Below, piece by piece: positions 43,206 through 53,962 of a stretch of DNA of 64,000 nucleotides. The stretch is from Phytophthora sp. 'mugwort' (taxonomy: Eukaryota > Oomycota > Peronosporomycetes > Peronosporales > Peronosporaceae). The translations under genes were made by a program, and so were the position numbers. The notes under the pieces were generated by a model that saw only the letters and a list, made by a program, of their open reading frames with translations, was not told the DNA's origin and made no database searches. Every line of letters begins with the position of its first letter. The first letter of the stretch is position 1. The DNA lies in assembly GCA_033558025.1 (NCBI GenBank), contig JAUCEF010000013.1, positions 2,659,001 to 2,723,000 on the forward strand, in the 5' to 3' direction.

Positions 43206-44573
43206 CTACTGCGTCTTCTTCTCTTCCTTTAGCGACTTGTTAATGCATCTGAAGTAGATTGTGGAGCCAAACACGAGCAAGGTGAAAATCGCAGCCCAGA
43301 TGAGTTTAATGTGAAGTGGGAACGGCTCAGTGAACATTCCTTGGCCATGCTTGATAATCACAAGGACCTCCGTGACGACAACCGCGATACCCAGCCATGC
43401 ACGCGGCCCAAGCTTCTTCACAGGCATCTTCTTGCCTTCATAGTTCATCGTAAACGAGCAGAAAATGTAGAATTCCGCCACCGCGTAACTTCCAGCAGAG
43501 TACCAGACAGCAAGGCGATAAATGTTTACGTTGCTGCTCGCAGGCACCCACAGCACCGTCTTGAGGAAGAACGAGTTGAGCATCATGATCGACAGAATCG
43601 TAACCATCGACATTACGCGCCAGAATCGCTCCGCTGATCGGAAGAGCTTCCAGTCGTACGCCATCCAGTACGCTGGCGTGAACTGCGCCAAGGCACGTTT
43701 GGCTTTGCCTGTCAAGTTCGGAATCTTGCGGATGCCAACCCAGTTAAAGCGGCGCATCTCAAAGTAGCGGCAGATCTTCATGCCCAAGTAGATGCCGGCC
43801 GCGTTGCACGTGAAGATGTCAAAGAACAAGTGGTCCCACCAGCACTCCTTAAAGTTTGCCAGCCAATGACTGAACGTGATCTCGTAGAGCTCAAACATGA
43901 TGCTCAGTGTCCAAGAGATCATCTTGCTGCGCACCATAATCGAGCCCACAATCCAACCGAAGAAGTGCATGATCACGAAACGATCGAAGAACGTGGCCCT
44001 AATGTTGGCAAAGTGCGATTCTGGGTTTTCAGGTGTGTACACCCTGCAGTCCGCTGCGTAGGATGTCTCTGGGAGCTCCACTCCAAGTCGCGAGTCAAAG
44101 ACCTTTATGAACTGACGGGCGTCGTTCGTCTTGAGGAAAAGTAGCATGATCAGCAGCATCTCGTAGAGGATGAAGAGCCCCGTAAGAAGACGCCACACAA
44201 TGGGATGCGGGCGCACGAAGTGGCCGTCGGGTAGCTGCAGACTGCAGTACGTGAGGAAGAACATGCAGGCGTACTTGACGCCGCGCTTCACGTCGGCCGC
44301 GTACTGCTCGTCCGGGTCCTCGAGCTGCGCCACTGGCTCGTGGAAGGCGGCGTAGACGATCCAGAGCATGAGCAGGAAGCCCGCCGTGAGTGTGTGCGGG
44401 CTGCTAATCCATTGGCTCTCATTGTCGTCGTCCACCTCCACCGTCTCCTCCATGCTCCACTTGCGGTTCTCGTAATTGCTGCCGGGCTCCGTGCCGTAGA
44501 CCTCCGGGTCGTCGCCCAGATCCGAGTTGCGGCGGGAGCGAAGCACCGTGCGCTGCGCCACCTCGTCCTGCAT
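43206..44573 (-). CDS. Phosphatidylserine synthase (base-exchange, PTDSS1/2 family)
   Basis: Single-exon gene of 455 codons. The family exchanges the head group of phosphatidylcholine or phosphatidylethanolamine for serine in the ER. The hydrophilic acidic N-terminus (about 65 residues) is followed by a multi-pass region with roughly nine or ten membrane segments (TLTAGFLLMLWIVYAAFH, GLFILYEMLLIMLLFL, FVIMHFFGWIVGSIM and others). The family core is clear: RPHPIVWRLLTG, DFR-like segments, SHWLANFKECWWDHLFFDIF and CNAAGIYLGMKICRYFEMRRFNWVGI. The C-terminus is short and lysine-rich (KSLKEEKKTQ), which could act as an ER-retrieval-like tail. The ATG at 44573 is the first in frame. The gene lies downstream of the PI3-kinase fusion on the same strand with about 300 bases between. 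Confidence 0.95.
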   Translation of the reverse strand: MQDEVAQRTVLRSRRNSDLGDDPEVYGTEPGSNYENRKWSMEETVEVDDDNESQWISSPHTLTAGFLLMLWIVYAAFHEPVAQLEDPDEQYAADVKRGVKYACMFFLTYCSLQLPDGHFVRPHPIVWRLLTGLFILYEMLLIMLLFLKTNDARQFIKVFDSRLGVELPETSYAADCRVYTPENPESHFANIRATFFDRFVIMHFFGWIVGSIMVRSKMISWTLSIMFELYEITFSHWLANFKECWWDHLFFDIFTCNAAGIYLGMKICRYFEMRRFNWVGIRKIPNLTGKAKRALAQFTPAYWMAYDWKLFRSAERFWRVMSMVTILSIMMLNSFFLKTVLWVPASSNVNIYRLAVWYSAGSYAVAEFYIFCSFTMNYEGKKMPVKKLGPRAWLGIAVVVTEVLVIIKHGQGMFTEPFPLHIKLIWAAIFTLLVFGSTIYFRCINKSLKEEKKTQ

Positions 44574-44878
44574 CCTGCGTAGCTCTTGGCGCGTTTAGTT
44601 CTGTCTGATCTGAGGCTCAGGATTGATGGCAAACACTTTTTGTTGGATGCAATTTGGTGACACACTTTTATTGCAAAAGTGTGTCTGACGGTACCGTACG
44701 GTTTGTATCTACTGTAAGAAAATAATTGCAAATGGTGGATTTTTATTCTGTACGATACGGTGGGAAATTCGATGGCATCATAAGCACCAGCACACGATAA
44801 CAAGGTATCTATGTTCATTGCAAGTGCAAATTGTGTGTGGATTTATCTGTGTAACAAGCTGCTTTTATGCCTGTGTTT
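44574..44878. other. Intergenic region between PI3-kinase fusion and phosphatidylserine synthase
   Basis: The 305 bases combine the 3' end of the kinase gene and the promoter of the synthase, both minus strand. A short imperfect inverted repeat, ACACTTTT...AAAAGTGT (about 44632-44682), is present. No gene is seen. Confidence 0.5.
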
Positions 44879-47800
44879 TTAATGCGCCATGAGGTGCACG
44901 GCGTCGTTGAGCTTGGTAGTGGTGGTGTGTAGCGCGACGTGAATGAGCTTCTTGAAGGCTTCGCAGGCCTCGTCGTCAGGCAGGTCAAGCATAAGAGTCT
45001 TATGCACCCACTTGATGCAGTTAATGCTGTGAAGCTCCGGGATTCCGCACGTGAGCGCTAGGATCAGCAGCGTAATGAGCAGATTCGAGTTGACACGCAG
45101 CACCTGGAAAGCCTCGCAAGCAAGTTGCTGGAACTGCTGGTAGTTCTCGCTCTTCTTGCCGCCGATGGCGTCTAGCATCGAAGATGTGAAGACAAACGGG
45201 GCCCGCTCACGTCTCACGCCCAACTTGGACTTGAAATTCCCTAGAAAATGTCCGAAATCGATGTGAAAGAACTTCCCCGAGCGCTGCAACATGATGTTGT
45301 CGTTGTGGCGGTCCCCGATGCCCAAAACGTACGTAGTCACGCAATACCCAGCGCAGGAGCGCAGGAAATTCTGCGTCGTCTCCAGGTCTCGACTGTATTT
45401 GGATTTCTTCCGCCGACGAGGAGACATCGGGAAGCACGACGAGACCGATCGCACACGCTCTTCATCCATAACAGAGCTGCTAGGCGTTGAACCGATTGGC
45501 GATACAGAGTCGAGCGCCACCTCGGCTGAGGTGGCTCTTGCTTTAAGGGAACCCGGTTGTTTGAACAACCAGTCCGAAAGAACACCGTCCTTGACAAGAG
45601 CATCTTTCGCTGCGTTGAGCTTCCGGCTCAGCTTCGTCCTTGCCTTTGCGTGACGAGCATAAATGATGCCAGCCAATGTTTCCGAGTCGCCAACCACTTC
45701 AATCATGCCAATTTCATCTCCTGTAGAAATGCAAGCATAAGGCAATAAGCACAGATCAAGCCCAGCCTCTCTCCAAAGGTCATCTATGACGCGCAATATT
45801 TGAAGAACGAGTTGGTCCTGTCGGAGATCATCACCAGCTTTGAAAATCACATAAGGCCGTCCGTGCTGGGCCTTGGCGCTTTCAAACTGTAAGAACAGCG
45901 GCCGCTTTTTCGATTCCATGACACGGCAATTCTCTGCGATGACGCGAGTGCAGTACGACCGTGGTTGTAAAGGCAGCTGGAAGGTTTCAGGCAAGATGAC
46001 AGTTTCTAAAGCTTTGTGCAGCTTTTCCTTGCGAGCCGTCGACGAAGACTCAGATTTGACGATGGCTGCGACCTCTTCAAGCTTCTTCATAACGTACACC
46101 GACTGGCGGATCTCCAACTTGTAGCTCCCACAAAGCTGTAAATATTGGGACGAGATTAGGCTGAAGCGCTCTGCTGTTTGGTGGTTATGGGCCTCGGCCT
46201 TCAGGAACCAATACAACAAATAGCCGATTTGTGGAGGATTCGTCAGTGCACGCATCAGCAAGAACCGAGCAAGTGCAGAATCGTGGTACCGCTCATTCTT
46301 CAGCGCCTGGACCAGTTGGAGCAGATATAGCTGTAAACGGTAGTCGGGTAAGGAATGCATGCAGCGTACGGCGTAGGCGCGCACTTTGGGGTCCGAATAG
46401 AGCGGACTCAGCAGTTGGAGAGCTTGCAGATACGTAGGTTGCTTCCAGTGCAGTAGCAAGCGGTATGCTTCTAGCACCTGCTCTCGATTCCCCCAGTCAA
46501 CGGATAGTAGAAATGCTGGTAGCAGTGCAGAATCTTCAGTCAGCATCAAGCGTGAAGTCCATATGAATACTCGATCTTCCGAAGATAATTCAACGAGAGG
46601 GTCTCGTCTCAGTCGCTGTAAGAGCTTCTGTTTCTCAACGGGAATACTTTCTAAGGAAGCGGACTCATGAACTCCCGACTTTTTCTCACCTTCATCATTG
46701 AAAAAAATAGATGCGCGGAAGGTGATACTCTTTTTCGTAGTAGATATACTCGAGAAAGAAAATGATTGAGGACACGAGCCTGAACATTCCAAAGTGATCT
46801 CCATGCTTCCAACCTTTTGGTGGTTCAGTCGATTGTGCCTCGAGCAGTTTTCGATATCGAGAGGCGTTATAAGACCGGATCCAACAGGGACCATCACGAG
46901 ATCCATGTGCGTCGTACCTGTTCGTAAGGTGTGTCCAAAGTCAAACAGGTGAAGCCCGCTCCACGCAATTATAGTTTTTGTCTTAGTTGTAAACGTAAAC
47001 TTCAAATGAGAACCATGAGGCATATCAATCAACCGTAGACCCATTTCGATCCCCCCACTTGGATCACATGTGACCTCACGCGTTGACGAAGACAGTTTGT
47101 CTCCACTAGTGACATGTGAGTCGTAGCGCAGCAATGTGCTGGTCTCATACATGACCGTAGAACCATGATGAAGGCTAATTTTCGCGACTGAAGCCGTCTC
47201 GGAAGTATTTAGGTAAACTTTACCGATATTTAGGACAAGCTGGCGATAATCCTGCGAAACGGGACCTTCGGGTGGAGAAGGGAACAGCTCGGTGTGTCCT
47301 AGCTCAGCGGTTCCCCCTGTTGCTATTGAGAGAGGATGTGGAAGCACATGGGTTTGCGGTAACACGTTAAAGAAGCGTTCGTAGTGGAAGAAGAGATATC
47401 GCCCAATCTCCTCGGTGACAAATTCGAGAATGCAGAAGTCGTTGCTGGTCGCAGACAACGGAACAGCTTCGAGATCGCATGGATCAATTACAATCTCCAA
47501 GACACCGACAATCTTGTTAGTTCCAATGGATCCGCCATTTGCTTGTAAGGCATCAAACTCGAAGAAGGGAGCTGCGAGAACGATAGTACCTGGTCGATAC
47601 AATTCCCGTACTACGTCATTTGCATCAATTTTGTCGCTCAAAAACTTTGTCGCATCGTCAACGCAAATTGGTCCAGAACTATCGAGAATTTCCTGCCCGG
47701 TACTTGACGCAATATCTACACTTCTCTTTGACAGTTTTTCATCCGAAAACTAATTTCATCCAGGCACACGCATTAGTTACGAGAACAGCTAGTAATGTCT

Positions 47801-49014
47801 ACAGGACAAATAAGGATGGGATACCTTGACAACAAGCTGCTTGTTAGCATAGTCGAGTGCGTAAATCCTCACTTTGCGAGCCGAGAAAATGGACATCAAG
47901 GCATTTTTCACGTATTCGAGGGTATGATCCAGCTCATTTTCTGGCGTGATATTGGGAAAATGGTCCTTGCAAAAGGTTTTCACAGAGCAATTGGCATACC
48001 CTCCACGTTCTGCAGTAGGATACTCGCTTTTCTGCCGGACCAGACTGAACTGCAATGCCCACTTCTTGAAACTCTCCATCTGCGATTACCACAATACAAA
48101 AAGTCAAAGACGCAATGAGATACTGTATGTAATCAATTGCAAGTTGATTGGGGCTACCTCGCTTGCTTCCTGAGCCAAATCGTTCTTCTCCGCATCGATA
48201 AGGGCGCAGCTTGCCGCATTCAGCTCCAAAATCGTCTAATTCAGAGAGAAGAAAAGAAAATAGTTAGCTGAAGTGCTCAATATAATCAAAGCCCAGACTA
48301 AATGTTAAAAAAATCATGAAGCACCTTCATAGGTATTGTCAGATACTCGGCAAGTTCCATCGCAATCACTTTCATTTCTGACGAGCCGTGAATAGAGAAG
48401 TAGTCACCGATACCAAGCCTCAACTGTGGATATAGTGCGGCCTGCTTCAGTGCCATCGCACTAGGAGCGGAAGCTTTTGACAAAGCTAAGTTGCCACTGA
48501 TGACAATACAGAAATCCCCTTCCTGCTGCAGATTCGCGTTGGCAATTCCTAGCGAGAGAGTTTCGCCTGGGCGTAAACGGATGCGGCAACTGGCCTCAAC
48601 CAAAGCTTTGATCTCGTCAGCCGAGAATGTGTTGAAGTACGGCACGCTGCATATCAGCGACATAGGCTGTATTACCAATGCACCACTACTACGTTAGTCT
48701 CCAAGCAGTAGAATCCTTGCAACATAGGACTAACTCACCGAAATGTTCTGTTGCCTTAACTCGATCTCGTTCTGCGTTCGGTCATTGAACTGCATGTTCA
48801 TGCGCTTCATAAACATGAGCTGTCGGAACGCCAGCTTCCACTTGTTCTCCTTTATCTGTGGCTCCGTCGTCTTCATCTGGTCAGTTTTTGTTGTTTCTGG
48901 TTCTGCGGGGAGAGCTTCACGCGCTTCTTCCGAATTGACAGGCTCACCATGCTCTTCCTTTCCGTCAGGCATGGACAGCTGTAGATCGCCTGGACTTACC
49001 ACCTCATTCATCAT
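44879..49014 (-). CDS. Phosphatidylinositol 3-kinase with N-terminal cNMP-binding and GAF domains
   Basis: Exons 49014-48739, 48666-48325, 48235-48158, 48079-47825 and 47749-44879, all phase 0 and GT/AG, give 1,273 residues. Residues about 93-206 look like a cyclic-nucleotide-binding domain (SVPYFNTFSADEIKALVEAS, RLRPGETL, GDFCIVISGNLALSK, YFSIHGSSEMKVIAMELAEY). Residues about 207-400 look like a GAF domain (TILELNAASCALIDAEKNDL, VRIYALDYANKQLVV, ILDSSGPICVDDATKFL). A C2-like region follows, then the PI3K accessory helical domain (RDPLVELSSEDRVFIWTSR) and the lipid-kinase domain with IFKAGDDLRQDQ, YVLGIGDRHNDN (catalytic loop) and HIDFGHFLG (DFG). A Ser/Arg-rich insert of about 60 residues lies before the catalytic loop. 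The kinase core looks active. The N-terminal domains suggest control by cAMP/cGMP; that is inference. Upstream of 49014 the frame stays open for about 60 codons without an ATG, so an earlier exon is possible. Confidence 0.87.
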
Positions 49015-49438
49015 GTTCTTAATTCGGCGTCGTAGGAAGCCAACGAGTGAGTGAGACCTGTCGGCGCTGCTTCCGCCACGTCCGTTACACCATAAAACCT
49101 CTCTCTTGTCAATAATAGCTCTTCAACTCGAGAGTCATCTATCACATAACACCTGCTATGGATAGAAGGCAGTCTTAATTAATAAACTTTGCCTAACGTT
49201 AAGAGCATTATTAGGGCAAAGTTGAGAAATTAAGACCTGTTGTAGCAGCTGTCACATACGAAGTACAATATAGTTATTGTACCAGTACAATATAAATACG
49301 CTTTCTACTGTACCAGTACATATAAAACATTGTTTTTTATATCGGCATCCTTAATAGAGGACCTTCTTTCCATATCCAACGGCATGATATTACATAGGAT
49401 TCGACTTTTCAAGCGGAACATCGACACAAGTGACGGAA
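49015..49438. promoter_or_regulatory. Divergent intergenic region between the PI3-kinase fusion and MGST3
   Basis: The region includes 424 bases with AT-rich sequence and a short direct repeat of CAGTACAATATAAATA-like sequence (GTACCAGTACA(A)TATAAA, about 49278-49325). No gene is seen. Promoters for both genes are expected here. Confidence 0.45.
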
Positions 49439-50113
49439 ATGTCTGGAATCGAAGTGGAGCTGCAGCCTGCGCACGGATTCGTGCCGCTGCTCGTGGTGAT
49501 CCTACTGTTTGTGAACACGTGGGCAGGCGTCAAGGTGGGCAAGGCACGCAAGCTCTACGGCATCGAATATCCGCAGGTACGACTCGAAGTGATGCGATCG
49601 TAAACGCGCTGTGTTGAACAGATTGTGCTGACTGTTGTTGTGCCTGTAGATGTACGCAGAGCTGAGTGACAAGAACGCCAAGGCTTTTAACTGCGTGCAG
49701 CGCGGCCACCAGAACATCATGGAGAACACCCCGATCTTCCTCGCGCTGATCCTTACGTCGTCGTACGTTTCTCTCTCACATCACTTACAAACTTGAATTT
49801 ATATCCCATCACTCAAAAACTTGTATTTATATTTGCTCTTGCAGGATCTACCGCCCTCAGATCGCGGCCATTGCCAGCATCGTACGCATCCTTGGTTTTA
49901 TTGTGTACATGCGCGGCTACTCGTCGGGCGACCCTAAGAAGAGATTGCAAGGCTCATTCGGTGTGTGATGGTTTGGTTGGTTGTAGTATGTTTCGAATCT
50001 GGGAGTTCTAAACCTTGTTGCTTTGCACCATGATAACAATAGGCTATCTCGGCCTTCTTGTCATCCTTGCCTTGAGTGTGGAGTCGAGCCTGCGCATTTT
50101 TGGCTTTCTGTAA
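49439..50113 (+). CDS. Microsomal glutathione S-transferase 3-like MAPEG protein
   Basis: Exons 49439-49576, 49650-49762, 49845-49960 and 50043-50113 give 145 residues, close to human MGST3 (152). Family features in order: an N-terminal membrane helix (HGFVPLLVVILLFVNTWAGV), KVGKARKLYGIEYPQMYAE, the MAPEG signature FNCVQRGHQNIMENTPIFL, IYRPQIAAIASIVRILGFIV, YMRGYSSGDPKKR and a last helix YLGLLVILALSVESSLRIFG. MAPEG enzymes are four-helix ER proteins that conjugate or reduce lipid hydroperoxides and leukotriene-type substrates with glutathione. The QxxHQN motif residues that bind glutathione are present. The ATG at 49439 is the first in frame after the AT-rich leader. Confidence 0.93.
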
Positions 50114-51061
50114 GCGTAACCTGATTGATGGTATCTCGCGATTTCGGAGTATCTAAGTTGAGAGAAGATGGGCATTGCATCTACACTTGAAAAGTGCTGG
50201 ACGGATACAAAACGAATAAGGGTGGGAAGAATTGAAATGACGTCCACCTTTTTACCACCATGATAATTGGCGTCTTGTTTTGTTTTGATAAAGCTTCATA
50301 GAAACGAAGATACGACGGGGCGGAGACAGAAAAATATGAACTACAGTACTTAGTACTCGTTTTCTTTCGCGAAATGATCCTGTGGCTCTGCTCGCAATTC
50401 GCACACAACTTCAAAACAAAAGTGCTGCTAATCCGCTGGGATTTAACACGTGAAGTGCTTTCATTTTCATGCGGTTTAAGATGAACACTGGGTCGGCTGT
50501 AGACCCTCAGTGAATCCGTTAATGATATGGGTTTAACTAACACCCCAATAGAGTATTTATCAACGATATTTCGATGGCCGTGCTGTACGCATGTGGTCGT
50601 CGGTCGTTGTTATTTATGAAGGGATGTCATGTCGGGATCCCTTCATTACATGTAATTCGACATGTACTTAGAAGTTGCCAACTCCTCACTATTGAACTGG
50701 TATGACTGAAATTTGGTTGTCATTCTCGATGCCATGCTTACATTAAGTCACCGGTGGAAATGAACGGATTGACATCTTTCTCATGGCATCTAAATTTAAA
50801 GATTTATAATAGACTCGTTCCATCACATTGTGTGCTCTGTAACTGCACCATGTTGAAGTGGTTAAAGTGTAACCTTGATTAGTAAAGCCTTGCCATTCGC
50901 TAAAAGGAAGGATCTCCATCCAATCCCATCGCTGAATATCATGCATTTATTCGCCAATCACATCCTCTCGATCCGGTGCTCCCCACGTTCACATCGTAAA
51001 CCTGCTCACAGCTGGCTCACACAACTCGATCCTCGCCTTTTCCCCGGACCACCGCAACATT
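50114..51061. other. Intergenic region upstream of uroporphyrinogen decarboxylase
   Basis: The 948 bases have no recognisable gene. Minus-strand frames at 50181-50543 and 50743-50946 lack motifs. The last 100 bases should hold the UROD promoter. Confidence 0.5.
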
Positions 51062-52431
51062 ATGGGCGAAGCGACCACAGCGTCCCTGGCCGTAGCCATT
51101 TTGGCTGCCGTCGCCGCGGCCTATATCGTGCAATGTCAGCAGAGGAAATCCAATAATCCCCGCAAGAAGGACATGCCCTTCCCCGTGACGCGCACTCCGC
51201 TTGAGCGAGTGTCACTGGACCAGCTGCCCAAGCTCAAGAACGACTTACTGCTCCGCGCGCTGCGTGGCGACCGTACGGAGCGCGTACCCGTGTGGTGTAT
51301 GCGCCAAGCTGGACGGTGAGCCAAGCGACGACCTGATTGGCGAAAACCAGTGCCTAATGTGTAATTAATGTTGTTGGTATGACCAGCCACCTGCCCGAGT
51401 TCCGCGAGCTTCGAGACATGGGCTACGACTTCTTCACGGTACAATAATTATAATTATTGCGGAGGTGTAGCAGTACTATTGCGTGTGACTAATACTTATT
51501 GGGCATGTAGATGTGCGGCGTGCCAGAGCTCGCGGTGGAAGTGAGTCTGCAGCCACTACGCCGCTACCACATGGACGCAGTCATTATCTTCTCGGACATT
51601 TTGGTGATCCCGCAGGCCATGGGCATGGAGGTAAAAATGGTGACCAAGGTGGGTCCGGTGTTGCCCGACCCGATCCGCAACCCGGAAGATATCGACAAGC
51701 TCGACCTGAATCCTAACATTGAGGAGACACTGGGCTACATGCTCGACGCGTTGAACCTGGCTCGACAAAAAATTAACGGCGAGGTCCCGCTGATCGGCTT
51801 TGTCGGTGCCCCGCTCACGCTTATGTGCTATATGATCGAGGGTAGCGGTAGCCGCACTAAGGCGCTACTGAAGACGTTCCTGTACCAGCATCCGCAGGCG
51901 GCTCACAAGCTGCTGCAGGGCATCACGGACGTGTGCGTAAACTTTCTGCTGGCGCAGCAGCATGCCGGAGCCCAGGCGCTACAGGTTTTTGAGACAGTAG
52001 GCGCTGAGGTGCTGACCCAGGACCACTTTTACGAGTTTGTGTTCCCGTACCTGGTCCAGATCGCGGACCGTGTCAAGGCGGAGACGCCTGATACCCCCAT
52101 GGTATGCTTCTGCAAGGGTACACAGTACGCATACGAGAAGCTCGTGACTACCAAGTACGACTGCATTGGTCTTGATTGGCAGTCTGACCCCGTCGAGGTG
52201 CGCCAGCTTGCTCGTGGTCGCGTATCGCTGCAAGGCAACATGGACTCGAGTGTCATCTATGCGTCTACGGACATCATTTACGACGAAGTCAAGAAGATGC
52301 TCAAGCGCTTCGGCACGCAGAAGTACGTGGCCAACCTTGGTCACGGCTGCTTCCCGGACATGGAGCCGGCGCACGTGGACGCCTTCATTAAAGCGGTGCA
52401 GGAACTCTCGCTCGAGATGAATTCGCGTTAG
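51062..52431 (+). CDS. Uroporphyrinogen III decarboxylase with N-terminal membrane segment
   Basis: Exons 51062-51315, 51387-51438 and 51511-52431 give 408 residues. The enzyme removes four acetate carboxyls from uroporphyrinogen III to make coproporphyrinogen III in heme synthesis. Motifs: [20 protein letters not shown] (active-site loop, restored by the first splice), IIFSDILVIPQAMGM (with the catalytic Asp), GFVGAPLTLMCYMIEG, GLDWQSD, LQGNMDSSVIYAS and NLGHGCFPDMEPAHV. The N-terminus TTASLAVAILAAVAAAYIV is a hydrophobic stretch followed by a basic segment (QQRKSNNPRKKD). Most UROD enzymes are soluble and lack this. The segment could anchor the enzyme to a membrane or form part of an organelle signal. 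Confidence 0.95.
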
Positions 52432-52579
52432 ACGTACCAAGTTGCTGTTCATCAGCGTTGATCTGTGTTGAAATAGAAACCGACAAACATTCATGAAGAT
52501 ATGGTGCTCTTGCTTGATACTTCTGAAGTAACTTTTTTTGTGTTGCTCAGACATGCGTTCGAAAAAAATGCAATGTCTC

Positions 52580-53593
52580 TCAGCTAGTTGCTGCAAGCAT
52601 GGTTGGCGAAATATTGAGTGCGTCAGCGAAAATCTGACAATCAAGAAATAAACAGTGAGTTGTCACGCTCGAAATTCTAAGATAGAGTCGACGCACCGTG
52701 AACATCTTGCCGATATTGTCCATCCGTCGCCGCTGTTCTCTCTCTATCAAAGCGTTTTTGGCCCGAAGCTGCTCGAGCGCGGTTCTCTGATTGGTTGCCT
52801 GTGCCTCTGCAAGTTCAACTTTCTTGACCAACAATACGATTTGGGATGCCACACTTTGCGTCTGCTCCTCAAGTCCAGAACGTACCTGTGTCTGTTGCTT
52901 CTGAACTGTACTAAGTGCCTGCTCCATGAGCTCCAGATCATCTGCTCGTTGCTGCGCATGCGCACGTGTTTCTGCAGCTTGCCTCTGGGCCACCGTGTCA
53001 AAATCTTGCAAACGATCTAACATGTCGTCGACGTGCTTTTGCCAATTCCCGCGCAGACTGTTCGCCTCTTGACAAATCTCCGAGATCCGACTGCCTGTAT
53101 CACTTTTAATCTCGTGCAGTTTGTCTTTCACGTCCATTACGTCGCGTTGTAATTGCTGCATCCACTCCACGTTATGGCTATGCGACGCCTTGAGGATTTC
53201 GTTGTCTTTTGCCCAGTCGCGCTCCTTCAGACCCCATATCTCCATCGTCCGCTTCAGCTGCATTACTTCAGCGTGTGTGACCTTGTGCGTCTCCCCTTGG
53301 CGCACAATTTGTTCATCCAAGTCATTAAGCTTACGGGTCGTCTCCTTGCGAAGACCGTCTACTTCGGCCATTAAAACATCCGAAAGAGTGTCAAAGGCAC
53401 CACGTAGAGCGCGGATCTGTGAGGTCAAAAACTCAAATGTCGCCTGCGACTCGACTTCCAGGACCAACTGATCAGCCGCCTCGCGTTGTAGCTCCTTCAC
53501 AGCACGCTGCAACTGATGCATGTCTGACAGTGGCTTCTTGCTCTTGGCTTGGCGGGAGGCCGTTGTCTGCTTCAGTGTTATCGACATCGTCAC
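52580..53593 (-). CDS. Coiled-coil protein of unknown function
   Basis: Open frame of 337 codons from the ATG at 53593. Most of it (about residues 25-300) is predicted coiled coil with heptad-like spacing (MHQLQRAVKELQREAADQLV, LNDLDEQIVRQGETHKVTHA). A 63-base stretch at 52634-52696 has perfect GT/AG ends, is in phase 0 and has no stop. If spliced, KMFT joins IFADALNISPTML directly and the protein is 316 residues. I recognise no named family. It resembles cytoskeletal or basal-body coiled-coil proteins, but composition alone cannot tell. Convergent with UROD (148-base gap). Confidence 0.75.
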   Translation of the reverse strand: MTMSITLKQTTASRQAKSKKPLSDMHQLQRAVKELQREAADQLVLEVESQATFEFLTSQIRALRGAFDTLSDVLMAEVDGLRKETTRKLNDLDEQIVRQGETHKVTHAEVMQLKRTMEIWGLKERDWAKDNEILKASHSHNVEWMQQLQRDVMDVKDKLHEIKSDTGSRISEICQEANSLRGNWQKHVDDMLDRLQDFDTVAQRQAAETRAHAQQRADDLELMEQALSTVQKQQTQVRSGLEEQTQSVASQIVLLVKKVELAEAQATNQRTALEQLRAKNALIEREQRRRMDNIGKMFTVRRLYLRISSVTTHCLFLDCQIFADALNISPTMLAATS

Positions 53594-53962
53594 CGCTCAA
53601 ACTTTTGTGCTGTGTTTCAAAGTGACGAGGAGTTTCAACACTGTCGGCGGTTAGTAAGAAATTGGTAGACGTGAATTTAAACTAGCGAAGAGGCGGCAGG
53701 TCGCTGATTGCTGCACGTTGACTAATAAGGGATAATCGGGATGAACACAATAATGCCATAACAAATGGAGACAAAAGGGAAAATATACCGGAGATGGCTT
53801 TATATTGCTTGAAGGCAGGGCCGTCGTCACGATTGTATCGGATTTCATTTCATCCAGGAGCCTCGCGAGTTAAAATGTACATACGACTGACCTCCTCCTG
53901 CGCTTCTTGCTCCTTGCTCTCCATCGCCTTCCTGTTTCTGGTGTAATAAACTAAAAAGCGTA
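53594..53962. other. Region between the coiled-coil and transporter genes, no gene seen
   Basis: The 369 bases hold the promoter of the coiled-coil gene and the 3' end of the transporter gene, both on the minus strand. Only one 65-codon minus frame without motifs is present. Confidence 0.45.
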
